A stretch of DNA of 36,813 bases from Brenneria izbisi. Lineage in GTDB: Bacteria; Pseudomonadota; Gammaproteobacteria; Enterobacterales; Enterobacteriaceae. This document shows, piece after piece, positions 9,801 through 17,870 of this stretch. The notes under the pieces are model-generated. The model was given only the letters and a program-made list of their open reading frames with translations. It was not told the origin of the DNA and made no database searches. Where the stretch lies: contig NZ_JAMPJU010000018.1 of the NCBI RefSeq assembly GCF_025840185.1, forward strand, positions 1 to 36,813, given 5' to 3'. The translations under genes were made by a program, and so were the position numbers. Numbering within the stretch: the first letter of the stretch is position 1; each line of letters opens with the position of its first letter.

Positions 9801-11069
9801 ATGCGTATCATGCCTTCCAACCCTGCTATTTTTCATGAGGCGATTTTACGGGATGACGCAAAAACGATTCAGGAACTAAGATCACAGGGTTATCAGCCGG
9901 TAGCCGTAGATAAAAACGGCGACTCGCCAATGGATGTTCTATCCAAACGTCAGGATATCAGTGCTGATACTCGCCAGAAGTTGCACCACAGCCTGCTGTC
10001 CTCGCTCAATCCCACCGCGCCTAAGGGATATGTCAAACCAGAGGCCTTTCATGGTTCGCCGTGGGGATTCGAAATACTGCGCAGTGCCGCATTAAAGGCG
10101 GGCGTCAACGATCCTAAAGGGGGGTCGCAATCTCTGGAGGGAAAGGTGTTTTTTTCCGATCGCACGCCGTTGTCGGCTGGCGATGCCGAAACGAGGAACA
10201 AACTGCGTCAGAGTGCGCGAGTTTATGCGTTGGGCGCGGGGTCGAAACTGACGACGGTTGAGACCCGCAGCGAAATATATTTGTTGGCCAGAGCGGTCAA
10301 CCGGGCTTATGAGCGCAATGCGTTTCCCGACTCCCCGAAAATCGCATTGCTTTTACCCAGTGCGGACAACCCGGAAGAAGCGGTTTACCTTTCTTTGCTG
10401 CGGCACCTGGCCGCGCACGGCGCGCTGACCCATGAAAAGTCGGACGGACAGATGTTGGCGAAGTTTCCTTTTCCCGCCAACGTGACGGTTAAAGACAGTT
10501 CCGTCACCTTCTCCAGCGAGCATGTTAGCGCCATGATGCGGCAAGCCTTTGAACGTATCGAACGGGAGTTGCTGGATGGCAAGCTGCCGTATCTCAACGC
10601 GTTGAATGAAGGCAATGGTGTGCCAATAGTGTTTGGTTTCAGCAAGATCGAAAATATGCAAACGCATCAGATAAGGAATAAGCTGCTCAATAAGGTCAGC
10701 CAGTATAGCTATCAATCCGCCGATCATCCGCTTTCCGGTTCGCCCAGCGGCGGTAAACTCAAGGAGATTGAAGTCAAATCGCGGCGAGATCTCGCCACCT
10801 TGATGCTGGCATGCATCGCGAAAAACGTGCCATTGCCGGACAATACGCTAATTCGTATAAGTCCCTCGCCTCGCGATAAACAGAACAGTGGCGTCAAAGC
10901 GCAGTATCTGGATGGCGCTGTCGTTGAGCAGTTTCGCCGCGACCTGATGAACGGCCGGGAAAAGAGCGATATCGCCTCACTCGGTCTGAACGAGCTACAG
11001 GCGCTCAACAGGCAGTGGCGCGCCAGTGCGGAAAAAATGGATTCTCAAACATCCGGTAGCCATAGCTGA
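9801..11069 (+). CDS. Unrecognised 422-aa protein with ankyrin-like N-terminus; possible effector or toxin
   Basis: I do not recognise the family. ATG 9801 is preferred over an upstream TTG at 9762 because GGAGA lies just before it. The first ~40 residues (FHEAILRDDAKTIQELRSQG, then DKNGDSPMDVLSKR) read like one ankyrin-type helix pair and turn. A block at about residues 75-115 has FHGSPWGFEILR followed by GKVFFSDRTPLS, loosely recalling the first strand and later core of H-Y-E ADP-ribosyltransferases; this is weak and unproven. No signal peptide or membrane helix is seen, so the protein is cytoplasmic or exported by a leaderless route. It is 96 bp behind the secretion operon and ends 2 bp before the homology of the integrase stub, so its 3' end may have been shaped by recombination. 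Confidence 0.6.
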   Translation: MRIMPSNPAIFHEAILRDDAKTIQELRSQGYQPVAVDKNGDSPMDVLSKRQDISADTRQKLHHSLLSSLNPTAPKGYVKPEAFHGSPWGFEILRSAALKAGVNDPKGGSQSLEGKVFFSDRTPLSAGDAETRNKLRQSARVYALGAGSKLTTVETRSEIYLLARAVNRAYERNAFPDSPKIALLLPSADNPEEAVYLSLLRHLAAHGALTHEKSDGQMLAKFPFPANVTVKDSSVTFSSEHVSAMMRQAFERIERELLDGKLPYLNALNEGNGVPIVFGFSKIENMQTHQIRNKLLNKVSQYSYQSADHPLSGSPSGGKLKEIEVKSRRDLATLMLACIAKNVPLPDNTLIRISPSPRDKQNSGVKAQYLDGAVVEQFRRDLMNGREKSDIASLGLNELQALNRQWRASAEKMDSQTSGSHS

Positions 11070-11070
11070 G

Positions 11071-11292
11071 CCAGCGTTTGCGCGCCGCGTCGCGTTTTTC
11101 GCGGGCTTCCGCCAGCGTGATTTGAGGGTAGGGGCCAAAGGCCAGACGGCTTTCTTTACCGGCGAAGCGATAACGGAAATACCATAACTTAGCGCCGCTG
11201 GTGGATACCGTGAGGTACAGGCCTTGCGAGTCAGTGAGTTTGTAAGATTTTGCGAGAGGTTTCGCGGATCGGACTTTGCTGTCAGTTAACAT
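11071..11292 (-). pseudogene. 5' stub of a P4-type tyrosine integrase
   Basis: Reading leftwards from ATG at 11292, about 72 codons match the N-terminal arm-binding domain (DUF4102) of P4-family integrases: MLTDSKVRSAKP, DSQGLYLTVS, KLWYFRYRF, LAFGPYPQITLAEAREKRD. Homology is lost after AREKRDAARK, where the frame continues as unrelated sequence antisense to the preceding gene, and the catalytic R-H-R-Y domain is absent. A full-length relative has about 400 residues. The stub runs in the same direction as the tRNA-Phe fragment and lies on its 3' side, where an island integrase normally stands, so it marks an earlier island at the same site. Confidence 0.85.
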
Positions 11293-11452
11293 ATGAGGGG
11301 CACTCCCGTTCATCGAACTGAATGACCCGCAATCTGACCCACAAATCCCCGATACGAAGGGATAAATCAAAACGTATCTGGAAAGATTTTTACGCCAACT
11401 TATTGAATCGTAACAACATAGGGATTGATAAGGAGGCATAAAAAAGGAAAGG

Positions 11453-11500
11453 TGGTGCCCGGACTCGGAATCGAACCAAGGACACGAGGATTTTCAATCC
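11453..11500 (-). other. tRNA-Phe 3'-end remnant: attachment repeat of the ICE
   Basis: On the minus strand this segment matches the last ~48 bases of enterobacterial tRNA-Phe: the anticodon loop with GAA (TTGAAAA), the variable and T arms (GGTTCGATTCC) and the acceptor end with encoded CCA. One base differs in the anticodon stem (the plus strand reads CACGAGG where CACGGGG is expected). Upstream of the anticodon arm the match stops, so there is no D arm or 5' acceptor strand, and it is not a working tRNA. SPI-7-type elements integrate into the 3' end of tRNA-Phe; the intact gene should stand at the other end of the element. Confidence 0.92.
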
Positions 11501-11554
11501 TTTAGTTCTATTGTTACTCAAATGTAGAGTCTTTTTTGGTGTGAGCATATACAT

Positions 11555-11571
11555 CCTGATCAGTTATCAGG
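11555..11571 (+). promoter_or_regulatory. Small dyad overlapping the parA ribosome site
   Basis: CCTGAT, a 5-base loop, then ATCAGG forms a perfect 6-bp dyad. Its right arm overlaps the likely Shine-Dalgarno AGGTGA in front of ATG 11581. It could be an operator or a weak translation-control hairpin. No convincing promoter could be placed around it. The stretch 11293-11580 otherwise holds only the att repeat. Confidence 0.35.
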
Positions 11572-11580
11572 TGAATCTAT

Positions 11581-12495
11581 ATGCATGTAATTCCTGTGAT
11601 TTCTACTAAAGGTGGGGAAGGAAAGTCTACTCAGGCCGCAAATTTGGCGGGGTTTCTGGCTGATGCTGGATTAAAGACGTTATTGATAGACGGCGATTAC
11701 GCCCAACCTACATCGAGTAGTATTTTTGCTCTGGAGTATGAGGCTCCTTGTGGTTTGTATGAGTTGTTAATGCAAACCGTCAATCTCAACGATCCCACTC
11801 AGGTTATCTCCAAAACCGTTATCACTGGGCTTGATCTCATTATCTCAAATGATCCTAATGCCCAATTGCCTACTGCGATGTTAAATGCGCCAGATGGAAG
11901 ATTCCGTCTACGCAATATTCTCCAGCACCCACTTTTTTCTCAATACGATGTGATCATCGTCGACTCACAGGGAGCTCGAACTATTATGTTGGAGCTCATA
12001 GTGCTGGCCGCTACGAACACCGCAATTGGTGTTATTAAACCCATTTTGCCGGATGTAAGGGAATTTATACGTGGCACCATTCATATGATGGAAAGCCTGC
12101 TGCCTTTTTCTGCATTTGGGCTGGTATTGCCGCAGGTAAAAGTCCTCATCAATTGCATGAAATACACTCGTCGTGCAAAGGAAACATACAAGATCCTTGG
12201 CGAAATTATTGATACGGGTAAGTATAGCCAGCATAGCCAGTCGATATCAGTTTCTCTTTTAGATACATTTATTTATGACCTTGAGATTTATGTTGAGGGT
12301 CACTCTGCTGGTCAACCTGCCCATCGCCTTGAAAGTGAAACCAAACGTGTAAGTGATTCTGCTGCCACAACAATGCATTCACTTGCAAGTGAATTATTTC
12401 CTCAGTGGAAAGAGCAGTTCGATTCCGTTCTACGGAACCAAACTGGTGCGGAGGAGGTAGGGACTGGTGATTATGCCGGGGAGGGAAAGCAATGA
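11581..12495 (+). CDS. parA: ParA/Soj-family ATPase of the ICE
   Basis: This partition-type ATPase is the first gene inside the att repeat, its usual place in SPI-7-like elements, where it is needed for stable retention of the excised form. The deviant Walker A motif KGGEGKST is at residues 10-17, with Glu where Val is common; LLIDGDYAQPTSS and VIIVDSQGA follow as the A' and B motifs. The 304-aa length is usual. The C-terminal ~50 residues are polar and poorly conserved in appearance. The stop overlaps the next ATG as ATGA. It presumably works with the ICE ParB three genes on. Confidence 0.93.
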   Translation: MHVIPVISTKGGEGKSTQAANLAGFLADAGLKTLLIDGDYAQPTSSSIFALEYEAPCGLYELLMQTVNLNDPTQVISKTVITGLDLIISNDPNAQLPTAMLNAPDGRFRLRNILQHPLFSQYDVIIVDSQGARTIMLELIVLAATNTAIGVIKPILPDVREFIRGTIHMMESLLPFSAFGLVLPQVKVLINCMKYTRRAKETYKILGEIIDTGKYSQHSQSISVSLLDTFIYDLEIYVEGHSAGQPAHRLESETKRVSDSAATTMHSLASELFPQWKEQFDSVLRNQTGAEEVGTGDYAGEGKQ

Positions 12496-12887
12496 AGACC
12501 CTCTATCGTGCGATTTGTTTTTGCACAGACTCTCAGTATCGCGGTTTTGATGAGAAGTATGTCTTTTTCGAAACGGTTGACAATGAGCAAGCTGGAGAGC
12601 GCTTACAAGCCATGTTATCCGATATTTGGGCTGTGCCTGAATCCGCTGTAGGTGTTTGTAACGTCTATTCAGAAAAAAATCTGCTTCTGGATTCGCTCGA
12701 TGATTCTCCCGGACGAGGCGACAAGGTTCTGTTTGAAAACGGCTGGGATAAAGAAAAAAAGAGTGTTCAATATCTCCCCTATAACGATTGGCCTTTGATG
12801 TTAGTTTCTCCCCGTACCCATGAACGTCTGCTGAAAGCCTTTCTGAGTTTGAATGAAAGAAACGTGGAGATGGTGAACCATGGCTAA
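12492..12887 (+). CDS. Hypothetical ICE protein, 131 aa
   Basis: I do not recognise a domain. The protein is soluble, acidic and compact, without a signal peptide or membrane segment; it opens KTLYRAICFCTDSQYRGFDE and has several aromatic patches (KSVQYLPYNDWPLMLVS). It overlaps parA by 4 bp and the helicase gene by 8 bp, so it is made with them and may serve the same replication or partition machinery. Confidence 0.75.
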   Translation: MKTLYRAICFCTDSQYRGFDEKYVFFETVDNEQAGERLQAMLSDIWAVPESAVGVCNVYSEKNLLLDSLDDSPGRGDKVLFENGWDKEKKSVQYLPYNDWPLMLVSPRTHERLLKAFLSLNERNVEMVNHG

Positions 12888-14235
12888 TCAAAAGGCATCG
12901 CCCAATCTCCCTTATTCCGCGGAAGCTGAACAATCCATACTTGGTTCTCTGATGATCGACAATGAACGCTGGGATGAGGTTGTTCTCATTATTGGTGAGA
13001 GTGACTTTTTTAATCTCATGCATCGCGTGATTTTTCGTGAAATGGCTCGTCTGGTTGGTGCTGGGTTGCCTATCGACTTAATTACGCTTTCCGACTCACT
13101 GGAGAAGCAGGGAAGTTCTCGTGAGGAGCATATTTTCGCCTATCTTGCTGAGATGGCGAAAAACACGCCAAGTGCAGCGAACACGGTAGCGTATTGCGAA
13201 ATCGTTGCCAGAGACAGTCGGGCCAGACAGCTTGCTGCTCTTGGTGCGGATTTGACTCGGCAGGTGAGTCAACCTCGTGCTGATATACCCCAGATTATGG
13301 AGATGGCTGAACGACGAATTATTGATATTGCAGAAAAGGCAGAACCGCAAAAGACAATCACTGTCGTTGACGGGCTTGAAAAGGTTGTAGCGGAACTGGA
13401 GGTTCGCCATCGTTCCCCCGATGGTATCACTGGAACGGCAACAGGATTTATCGAGCTGGATGCGAAAACCTGTGGCTTACAGAATGGCGATCTGATTTTG
13501 TTGGCTGCCCGCCCTTCAATGGGAAAGACGGCGTTAGGGCTAAACATGATCACAGGAACGCTAAATCACAATAGCGCCAATGTTACCCAGATATACAGCC
13601 TTGAGCAGCCTTCAACTCAACTCCTTATGCGTCTTATCTCTTCTATTGGGTTTGTTCCATTACAAAACCTGCGTAGTGGAGATCTGACTGATGAGCAATG
13701 GTCACAGATTGGCTCGGCAGTTGAAACCATTACTAAATGGCAAAAAAGACTGGTTATCGATGATACCAGCGATCTTACGCCAGCAATGCTTCGGGTGAGA
13801 GCCCGCCGTAATGCCAGGAAGTACGGTAAACCCGCTTTAATAATGGTCGACTATCTGCAACTGATGCGATGCCCCGGCATGGAGAACAGAACGCAGGAAA
13901 TTGCTGAGATATCTCGTTCGCTAAAGTCTCTGGCCAAAGAGATGGACTGTCCTGTTGTCGCGCTTTCTCAGCTTAACCGTTCTCTGGAGCAGCGTGCTGA
14001 TAAACGCCCCAATAATGGTGATTTACGTGATTCCGGTTCGCTTGAACAGGATGCGGATGTCACGTTATTTATTTACCGTGACGAAGTTTACAACCCAAAT
14101 AGTCCAGATAAAGGATTAGCTGAAATTATTATGGGTAAACAGCGTCAAGGGCCAATAGGAACGATAAAAGTTCAGTTTGACGGGCGTTTTACTCGCTTCA
14201 CTAATATGCCTTTCGATGCTCAGGGAGGTTACTGA
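12880..14235 (+). CDS. dnaB: DnaB-like replicative helicase of the ICE
   Basis: The 451-aa protein has the two DnaB domains: an N-terminal helical domain opening LPYSAEAEQSILGSLM with the DLITLSDSLE block, and a RecA-like ATPase domain from about residue 180 with Walker A ARPSMGKTALG (about 210-220), IMVDYLQLM as Walker B, and the C-terminal SQLNRSLEQR, KRPNNGDLRDSGSLEQDAD and FDGRFTRF motifs. It is close in length to chromosomal DnaB (471 in E. coli). Elements of this family carry their own copy, probably loaded by the element's rep protein to replicate the excised circle. The stop and the next start share one base (TGATG). Confidence 0.95.
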   Translation: MANQKASPNLPYSAEAEQSILGSLMIDNERWDEVVLIIGESDFFNLMHRVIFREMARLVGAGLPIDLITLSDSLEKQGSSREEHIFAYLAEMAKNTPSAANTVAYCEIVARDSRARQLAALGADLTRQVSQPRADIPQIMEMAERRIIDIAEKAEPQKTITVVDGLEKVVAELEVRHRSPDGITGTATGFIELDAKTCGLQNGDLILLAARPSMGKTALGLNMITGTLNHNSANVTQIYSLEQPSTQLLMRLISSIGFVPLQNLRSGDLTDEQWSQIGSAVETITKWQKRLVIDDTSDLTPAMLRVRARRNARKYGKPALIMVDYLQLMRCPGMENRTQEIAEISRSLKSLAKEMDCPVVALSQLNRSLEQRADKRPNNGDLRDSGSLEQDADVTLFIYRDEVYNPNSPDKGLAEIIMGKQRQGPIGTIKVQFDGRFTRFTNMPFDAQGGY

Positions 14236-15965
14236 TGGCGAGTAAACCGAAAGCGCTGAATATGACGGATGCGCTACTGATGCGAGGAAAATCGCCAGCT
14301 CAACCATCGCAGGTCGCTGTACTGCCTGTGAGTGAAATGGCGATGGTACTGACGCTCGACGAACTGCGTCCCAACCCCGATAACCCCCGTACGTCACGTA
14401 ATCCCAAGTACGATGATATCAAAGCGTCGATCCGCATGCGCGGTCTGGATTCATTGCCTAAAGTGACCAGAGACCCTGATGGTGATGATATCTATATCTT
14501 TAGTGACGGAGGGAATACACGCTACCAGATATTGTGTGAGCTCTATCAGGAAACCGGGGATGAACGATTTTATCGGATCCATACGATATTCAAACCCTGG
14601 CCGGGACGTCTGCAATGCGTGATTGGTCATTTGGCCGAGAATGAAGTCCGTGGCGATTTAACCTATATCGAAAAGGCGTTCGGTATTCACAAGGCTCGAA
14701 CGATTTGGGAAGAACAACTGGGGCGTAGTGTCACACTGCGTGAGCTTTCCGAACTGTTAAACCAGCAGGGTTATCCGATTGATAGCTCAAGTATCAGCCG
14801 TATGGAAGATACACTGAAATATTTGCACCCCCATCTGCCAACCCTGCTGAATTCAGGTCTCAGTCGCTCTCAAACAATGCCTCTGCTGGCATTACGCTCT
14901 GCGGCAGAGAAGACGTGGAAGGTCTATGCGAATGATGTGGCGTGCCAGCATACATCTGATTTTTCCGATGCCTTTTCTGCTGCCTGTAGTGTGTTCGATG
15001 ATCCTGATCGGTATTCACTGGAAATGTTTCGTGATGAGCTGATTGGGGAGTTATTGAAAGCGCTGCCGCATCCGTCACTCAACTACGATCGCTGGTTGAT
15101 AGAGTTGGATCCCAAAGAGCAACAGCGCCGGGAATTATTTGGTGAGCCACTGGCCCCACCTGTTTTACAAGAGCCTATCCGTCAGCCATTAAAAGAGAAT
15201 ATCACTCAGCTTCCGCCACAAACAGGGCCAGAGAATCCGGTCACTGGCTTACGTTCAGGGACGCTTGTCGGTGGAGTAACTCGCCCCGAACCTGCTCCGG
15301 GTAACGCTTCAGAAACAGGGCTGACTCCTGATGCGGGTATGCAACCGATTGATGCAGGGATACCCTCCACTTCGCCATATCGTACCGAGCTTCAGCCGGA
15401 TCTCTACGGTGGCCAGACTGTGATTGGTGGTGAAACTGTAAGCCCTATGGGAAATAGTTTTTCGCAGACATCATTGATGTCCGCGTTATCTGAAAACCGT
15501 GACGGTGCATTATTAGAAGAAGGACATGTTTCATCCTCTTCATCTGTTTCTTTCGCGGCTACGGGGCTGGAGCCTGTCGCGGATATCTGGCACATACCTG
15601 CACTTCAGGACGACATTGAACACCTACAGGATATGTCCTACAGGCTGGCTTTTGAGTTGGCTGAAGCCATGGGATGTGCCGACGATATTTCAGAAGCCAA
15701 ACGCTGGGATCAGGCTGGCTATACCACGTCGGACACAAACAACAACGAGTTTGTTTTGTTGCTTGCCGGGCTGACTGGGGAAGATCGCGAATTGCCTTTT
15801 AATACATTCGGTTTTTGCCTGAATTTCCTGGGTTTTCCTCAGAAATCCGGCTCTCCCGTCCTTCATGATGTCCATGTCGTGAAATTCATGCGTTTGATTC
15901 GGGTGCTGCGTCGTTTGCGTGAACTGCAACGTGATGATGCCCGTGGAGGTGACCATGTCGCATGA
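14235..15965 (+). CDS. parB: ICE ParB-family protein (PFGI-1 class)
   Basis: The 576-aa product has a ParB-type N-terminal domain: LTLDELRPNPDNPRTSRNPKYDD, then IYIFSDGGNTRYQIL in place of the usual GERRxRA box, then a helix-turn-helix part (LAENEVRGDLTYIEKA, SVTLRELSELL, SISRMEDTLKYL) to about residue 220. The segment from ~300 to ~440 is low-complexity, Pro/Gly/Ser/Thr-rich linker, and the last ~130 residues form a second helical region. The long form with a divergent box is typical of the ICE ParB group. It likely binds a centromere-like DNA site with the upstream ParA; the inverted repeats at 18.7-19.9 kb are candidate targets. Confidence 0.9.
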   Translation: MASKPKALNMTDALLMRGKSPAQPSQVAVLPVSEMAMVLTLDELRPNPDNPRTSRNPKYDDIKASIRMRGLDSLPKVTRDPDGDDIYIFSDGGNTRYQILCELYQETGDERFYRIHTIFKPWPGRLQCVIGHLAENEVRGDLTYIEKAFGIHKARTIWEEQLGRSVTLRELSELLNQQGYPIDSSSISRMEDTLKYLHPHLPTLLNSGLSRSQTMPLLALRSAAEKTWKVYANDVACQHTSDFSDAFSAACSVFDDPDRYSLEMFRDELIGELLKALPHPSLNYDRWLIELDPKEQQRRELFGEPLAPPVLQEPIRQPLKENITQLPPQTGPENPVTGLRSGTLVGGVTRPEPAPGNASETGLTPDAGMQPIDAGIPSTSPYRTELQPDLYGGQTVIGGETVSPMGNSFSQTSLMSALSENRDGALLEEGHVSSSSSVSFAATGLEPVADIWHIPALQDDIEHLQDMSYRLAFELAEAMGCADDISEAKRWDQAGYTTSDTNNNEFVLLLAGLTGEDRELPFNTFGFCLNFLGFPQKSGSPVLHDVHVVKFMRLIRVLRRLRELQRDDARGGDHVA

Positions 15966-16194
15966 TCTTGATGATGAAATGGCAATGGCCACAACCGAAC
16001 AACTGTTGCAGAGCAGTTTGTCATTGATTCTTAGAAATGTTCATAACGGGCGTATTTCAAATACATGTTGTGATTCATGCGGGAATGAAATCCCTGAGGC
16101 CCGTCGTTTGGCTGTTCCTGGTGTAGAGCTTTGTGTTGGATGCCAGGAAGTCGAAGAACATCTGACAAAAGTTGGTAGCCGGAGGGGGAAATGA
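15955..16194 (+). CDS. Small DksA/TraR-like zinc-finger protein, 79 aa
   Basis: ATG 15955 with GGAGGT in front is the best start; it overlaps the parB stop. The C-terminal half has a four-cysteine finger: CCDSCGNEIPEARR, then GVELCVGCQE, the DksA/TraR zinc-finger pattern with the usual EIPEARRLAVPG link. The N-terminal half is a short acidic helix (DDEMAMATTEQLLQ). Plasmid and phage members (TraR-like) bind RNA polymerase through the secondary channel and change promoter choice; this one could do so for ICE genes. Length is typical. It overlaps the next gene by 4 bp. Confidence 0.85.
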   Translation: MSHDLDDEMAMATTEQLLQSSLSLILRNVHNGRISNTCCDSCGNEIPEARRLAVPGVELCVGCQEVEEHLTKVGSRRGK

Positions 16195-16856
16195 ATAACA
16201 GTAACAGATTACCTAAACGTATTCGGAAACTGATGTCGTTAGTCACGCAAAATAACGATCTGAATGAAATTACCCGGGCATTGCGTTTGGCTCAAAAGCT
16301 CATTCTGCGTCATTCCATTCTGGAGCAAGAGCCTGAAATTTCATCGATTCGTGAATCGATATGCCGACGAGTACCATCAGATGCGGTAAGTATTCCTGGG
16401 TGGCTTAACGGACTTGCTGCTGTTGTGTGCATGGCCACAGGTTGTAGCTGCTGGTTTGATCTATACAGCACGACTACGCGTTATCGAAGAATGTGTCTTC
16501 GCCGCTCAGTCCACTTTTATGGATTCAGCGGTCGTTCTGATATCGCTGCCTATCTCTTTAAAGTGTTATCACAGCAGCTGAGAGAAGCGACTGAGCGGCA
16601 TATCAAGGATTTACCTCGTTTGAAACCCCAGATCCGCCGTATTCGTACTGACCAGTTTCGGGAAGGTTGGGTGGGGGGCGTGTGGAGCGCTCTGGAATCA
16701 TTCACTCCATCTGAACGTGAAGACCAACTTCTTAAAACTTGGCTGCGCCAGCGTTGCGGGAAAAACGCATTATCTCCATCTCCGCTATACCACGCCCGTA
16801 AGGATGGTGCATTGGATTTTCCCGATTACCAATATGCAGGGGATATTCATGGATAA
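16191..16856 (+). CDS. DUF2786-like protein, 221 aa
   Basis: The N-terminus (KRIRKLMSLVTQNNDLNEIT, then RALRLAQKLILRHSI) follows the DUF2786 pattern of a KIRKLLxLA helix and an A-x-x-A-Q-x-L-x-x-KH helix. The central part (IPGWLNGLAAVVCMATGCSC, then FYGFSGRSDIAAYLFKVLSQ) resembles the DUF7168 half that usually follows. The function of these proteins is unknown; they are common on phages and conjugative elements. It starts in the stop of the preceding gene and its own stop is overlapped by a small membrane ORF. Confidence 0.7.
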   Translation: MNNSNRLPKRIRKLMSLVTQNNDLNEITRALRLAQKLILRHSILEQEPEISSIRESICRRVPSDAVSIPGWLNGLAAVVCMATGCSCWFDLYSTTTRYRRMCLRRSVHFYGFSGRSDIAAYLFKVLSQQLREATERHIKDLPRLKPQIRRIRTDQFREGWVGGVWSALESFTPSEREDQLLKTWLRQRCGKNALSPSPLYHARKDGALDFPDYQYAGDIHG

Positions 16857-16965
16857 CTTACTGAGAAAACGGGCTTGCAATACGCTTTTATTCATTTGTT
16901 GTGGGATGAGTTGGGCTATTGATTTTTTGTTGATCGTCGATTGGGTGAATGGGGGGCAGCTATGA
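16849..16965 (+). CDS. Putative small membrane protein, 38 aa
   Basis: ATG 16849 lies inside the end of the preceding gene and the stop is ATGA with the start of the DUF2857 gene. The peptide has a basic start (MDNLLRKRACN) and one hydrophobic helix (LLFICCGMSWAIDFLLIV). It fills exactly the space between two neighbours that otherwise would not touch, as expected of a real link in a coupled series. It could instead be only a translational bridge with no function of its own. Confidence 0.5.
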   Translation: MDNLLRKRACNTLLFICCGMSWAIDFLLIVDWVNGGQL

Positions 16966-17543
16966 GCCAGGGATTATCTCAGGCAACAAATGCGTTATTG
17001 ACGCATATCTTAATGGAACTGAAGTCAGGAAATATTCGTCGTTGTGAAGCACTGGGAATGACGATGGAAGAGGTTCGTCAATTGAGCCAACTAACGGTGG
17101 ACGATCTGTATTACCTGACGCAAAGCAGTGTATCTGTACTCAATTTTCAGATTAATCACGACAATTTTTGGTCAATGGTTAACCAGGCTCGTACTGAACA
17201 AAAACGGTTACAGCGAATTGATCGCGCCCTGGCGTTAGGTGGCTCAATAGAGCTGATGCAATTCTATTTTGGCCTGTCGACGTCGGAAGTTAGCTCGAGA
17301 CGCCGTTTAAATGGTGTCGAAACACGGCAGGGGAGAGTTCAGGCCCCCACGGAAGAAGAAGACGCGGCGCTATGGGAGCAATGGCGCAGTTCTGGACTGT
17401 CATCGCCGGACTCACATGAAGCACTGGATGTCATGATGTTGGCGGCGGAACAACAGAATGTTTCTCTCACTGCGGTCTGGACTCGTGTTAATGCCTGGTG
17501 CCGTGAAGCAGTACTGGAAAGAAAGGAAAAGGCGGGAGGCTGA
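16962..17543 (+). CDS. DUF2857-family ICE protein
   Basis: The 193-aa product fits the DUF2857 family, a regular member of SPI-7-like elements near parB. ATG 16962 (MSQGLSQATNALLTHILMEL) is chosen over GTG 16941. The sequence is helical: CEALGMTMEEVRQLSQLTVD and a region with LALGGSIELMQFYFGLSTSE, where the last part resembles a helix-turn-helix core (EVSSRRRLNG). A DNA-binding or regulatory task is likely, but its exact role is unknown. The gene ends 1 bp before the next start. Confidence 0.8.
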   Translation: MSQGLSQATNALLTHILMELKSGNIRRCEALGMTMEEVRQLSQLTVDDLYYLTQSSVSVLNFQINHDNFWSMVNQARTEQKRLQRIDRALALGGSIELMQFYFGLSTSEVSSRRRLNGVETRQGRVQAPTEEEDAALWEQWRSSGLSSPDSHEALDVMMLAAEQQNVSLTAVWTRVNAWCREAVLERKEKAGG

Positions 17544-17544
17544 G

Positions 17545-17775
17545 ATGCGGCTTGCTGAGTTTCGTATATGTCAACGTGCAACCCCCAGTGTTGTGCGTAA
17601 AGCGACTCGTTTCATCGAGGCATGGCAGCGCGGTGAACGAATTTACAAGCGCTTGCAAACCAATGGCTATCTCAAAATCGACATTGGGCCGTTCTGGCGT
17701 TTGTTAAGCAAGGATGGTGGCGGACACTGGCATTTGATGAGCCATGAGACCTATAACAGGGAAATCAAAAAATGA
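17545..17775 (+). CDS. ParE-toxin-like small protein, 76 aa
   Basis: ATG 17545 has a GGGAGG ribosome site. The protein is small and basic, with a helix (SVVRKATRFIEAWQRGERI), then YLKIDIGPFWRLLSKDGG and HWHLMSHETYNREIKK. The order helix, then Lys/Arg strand, then R-L-L-x and a final H-E-x-Y-N is the layout of ParE/RelE-fold toxin-like proteins found in these ICEs. No recognisable antitoxin stands next to it, so it may act as an ICE regulator rather than a toxin. It lies 1 bp behind the DUF2857 gene. Confidence 0.55.
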   Translation: MRLAEFRICQRATPSVVRKATRFIEAWQRGERIYKRLQTNGYLKIDIGPFWRLLSKDGGGHWHLMSHETYNREIKK

Positions 17776-17870
17776 CGATAAAGCGCAAGATCTGGGCTGC
17801 CAAGACAACGCTATGGCTACCGTCATCCCGCGTTCAACTGGAGAGAGCAAGTGATGATACTTGCCGATAA
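17772..17870 (+). CDS. Short basic ORF, 32 aa, translationally linked
   Basis: Its ATG overlaps the stop of the previous gene as ATGA, and it ends 20 bp inside the next ORF. The peptide (MTIKRKIWAAKTTLWLPSSR, then VQLERASDDTCR) is strongly basic at its start. No family is recognised. Its only support is the perfect stop-start overlap, so it may be a coupling ORF or a remnant. Confidence 0.3.
   Translation: MTIKRKIWAAKTTLWLPSSRVQLERASDDTCR

Noticed and set aside
11005..11439. Complete gene over the integrase stub
   Set aside because: Only about 72 codons are integrase; both ends of the longer frame are unrelated sequence, one of them antisense to the preceding gene.
11453..11527. Functional tRNA-Phe gene
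   Set aside because: Only the 3' part from the anticodon arm on matches; the D arm and 5' acceptor strand are missing.
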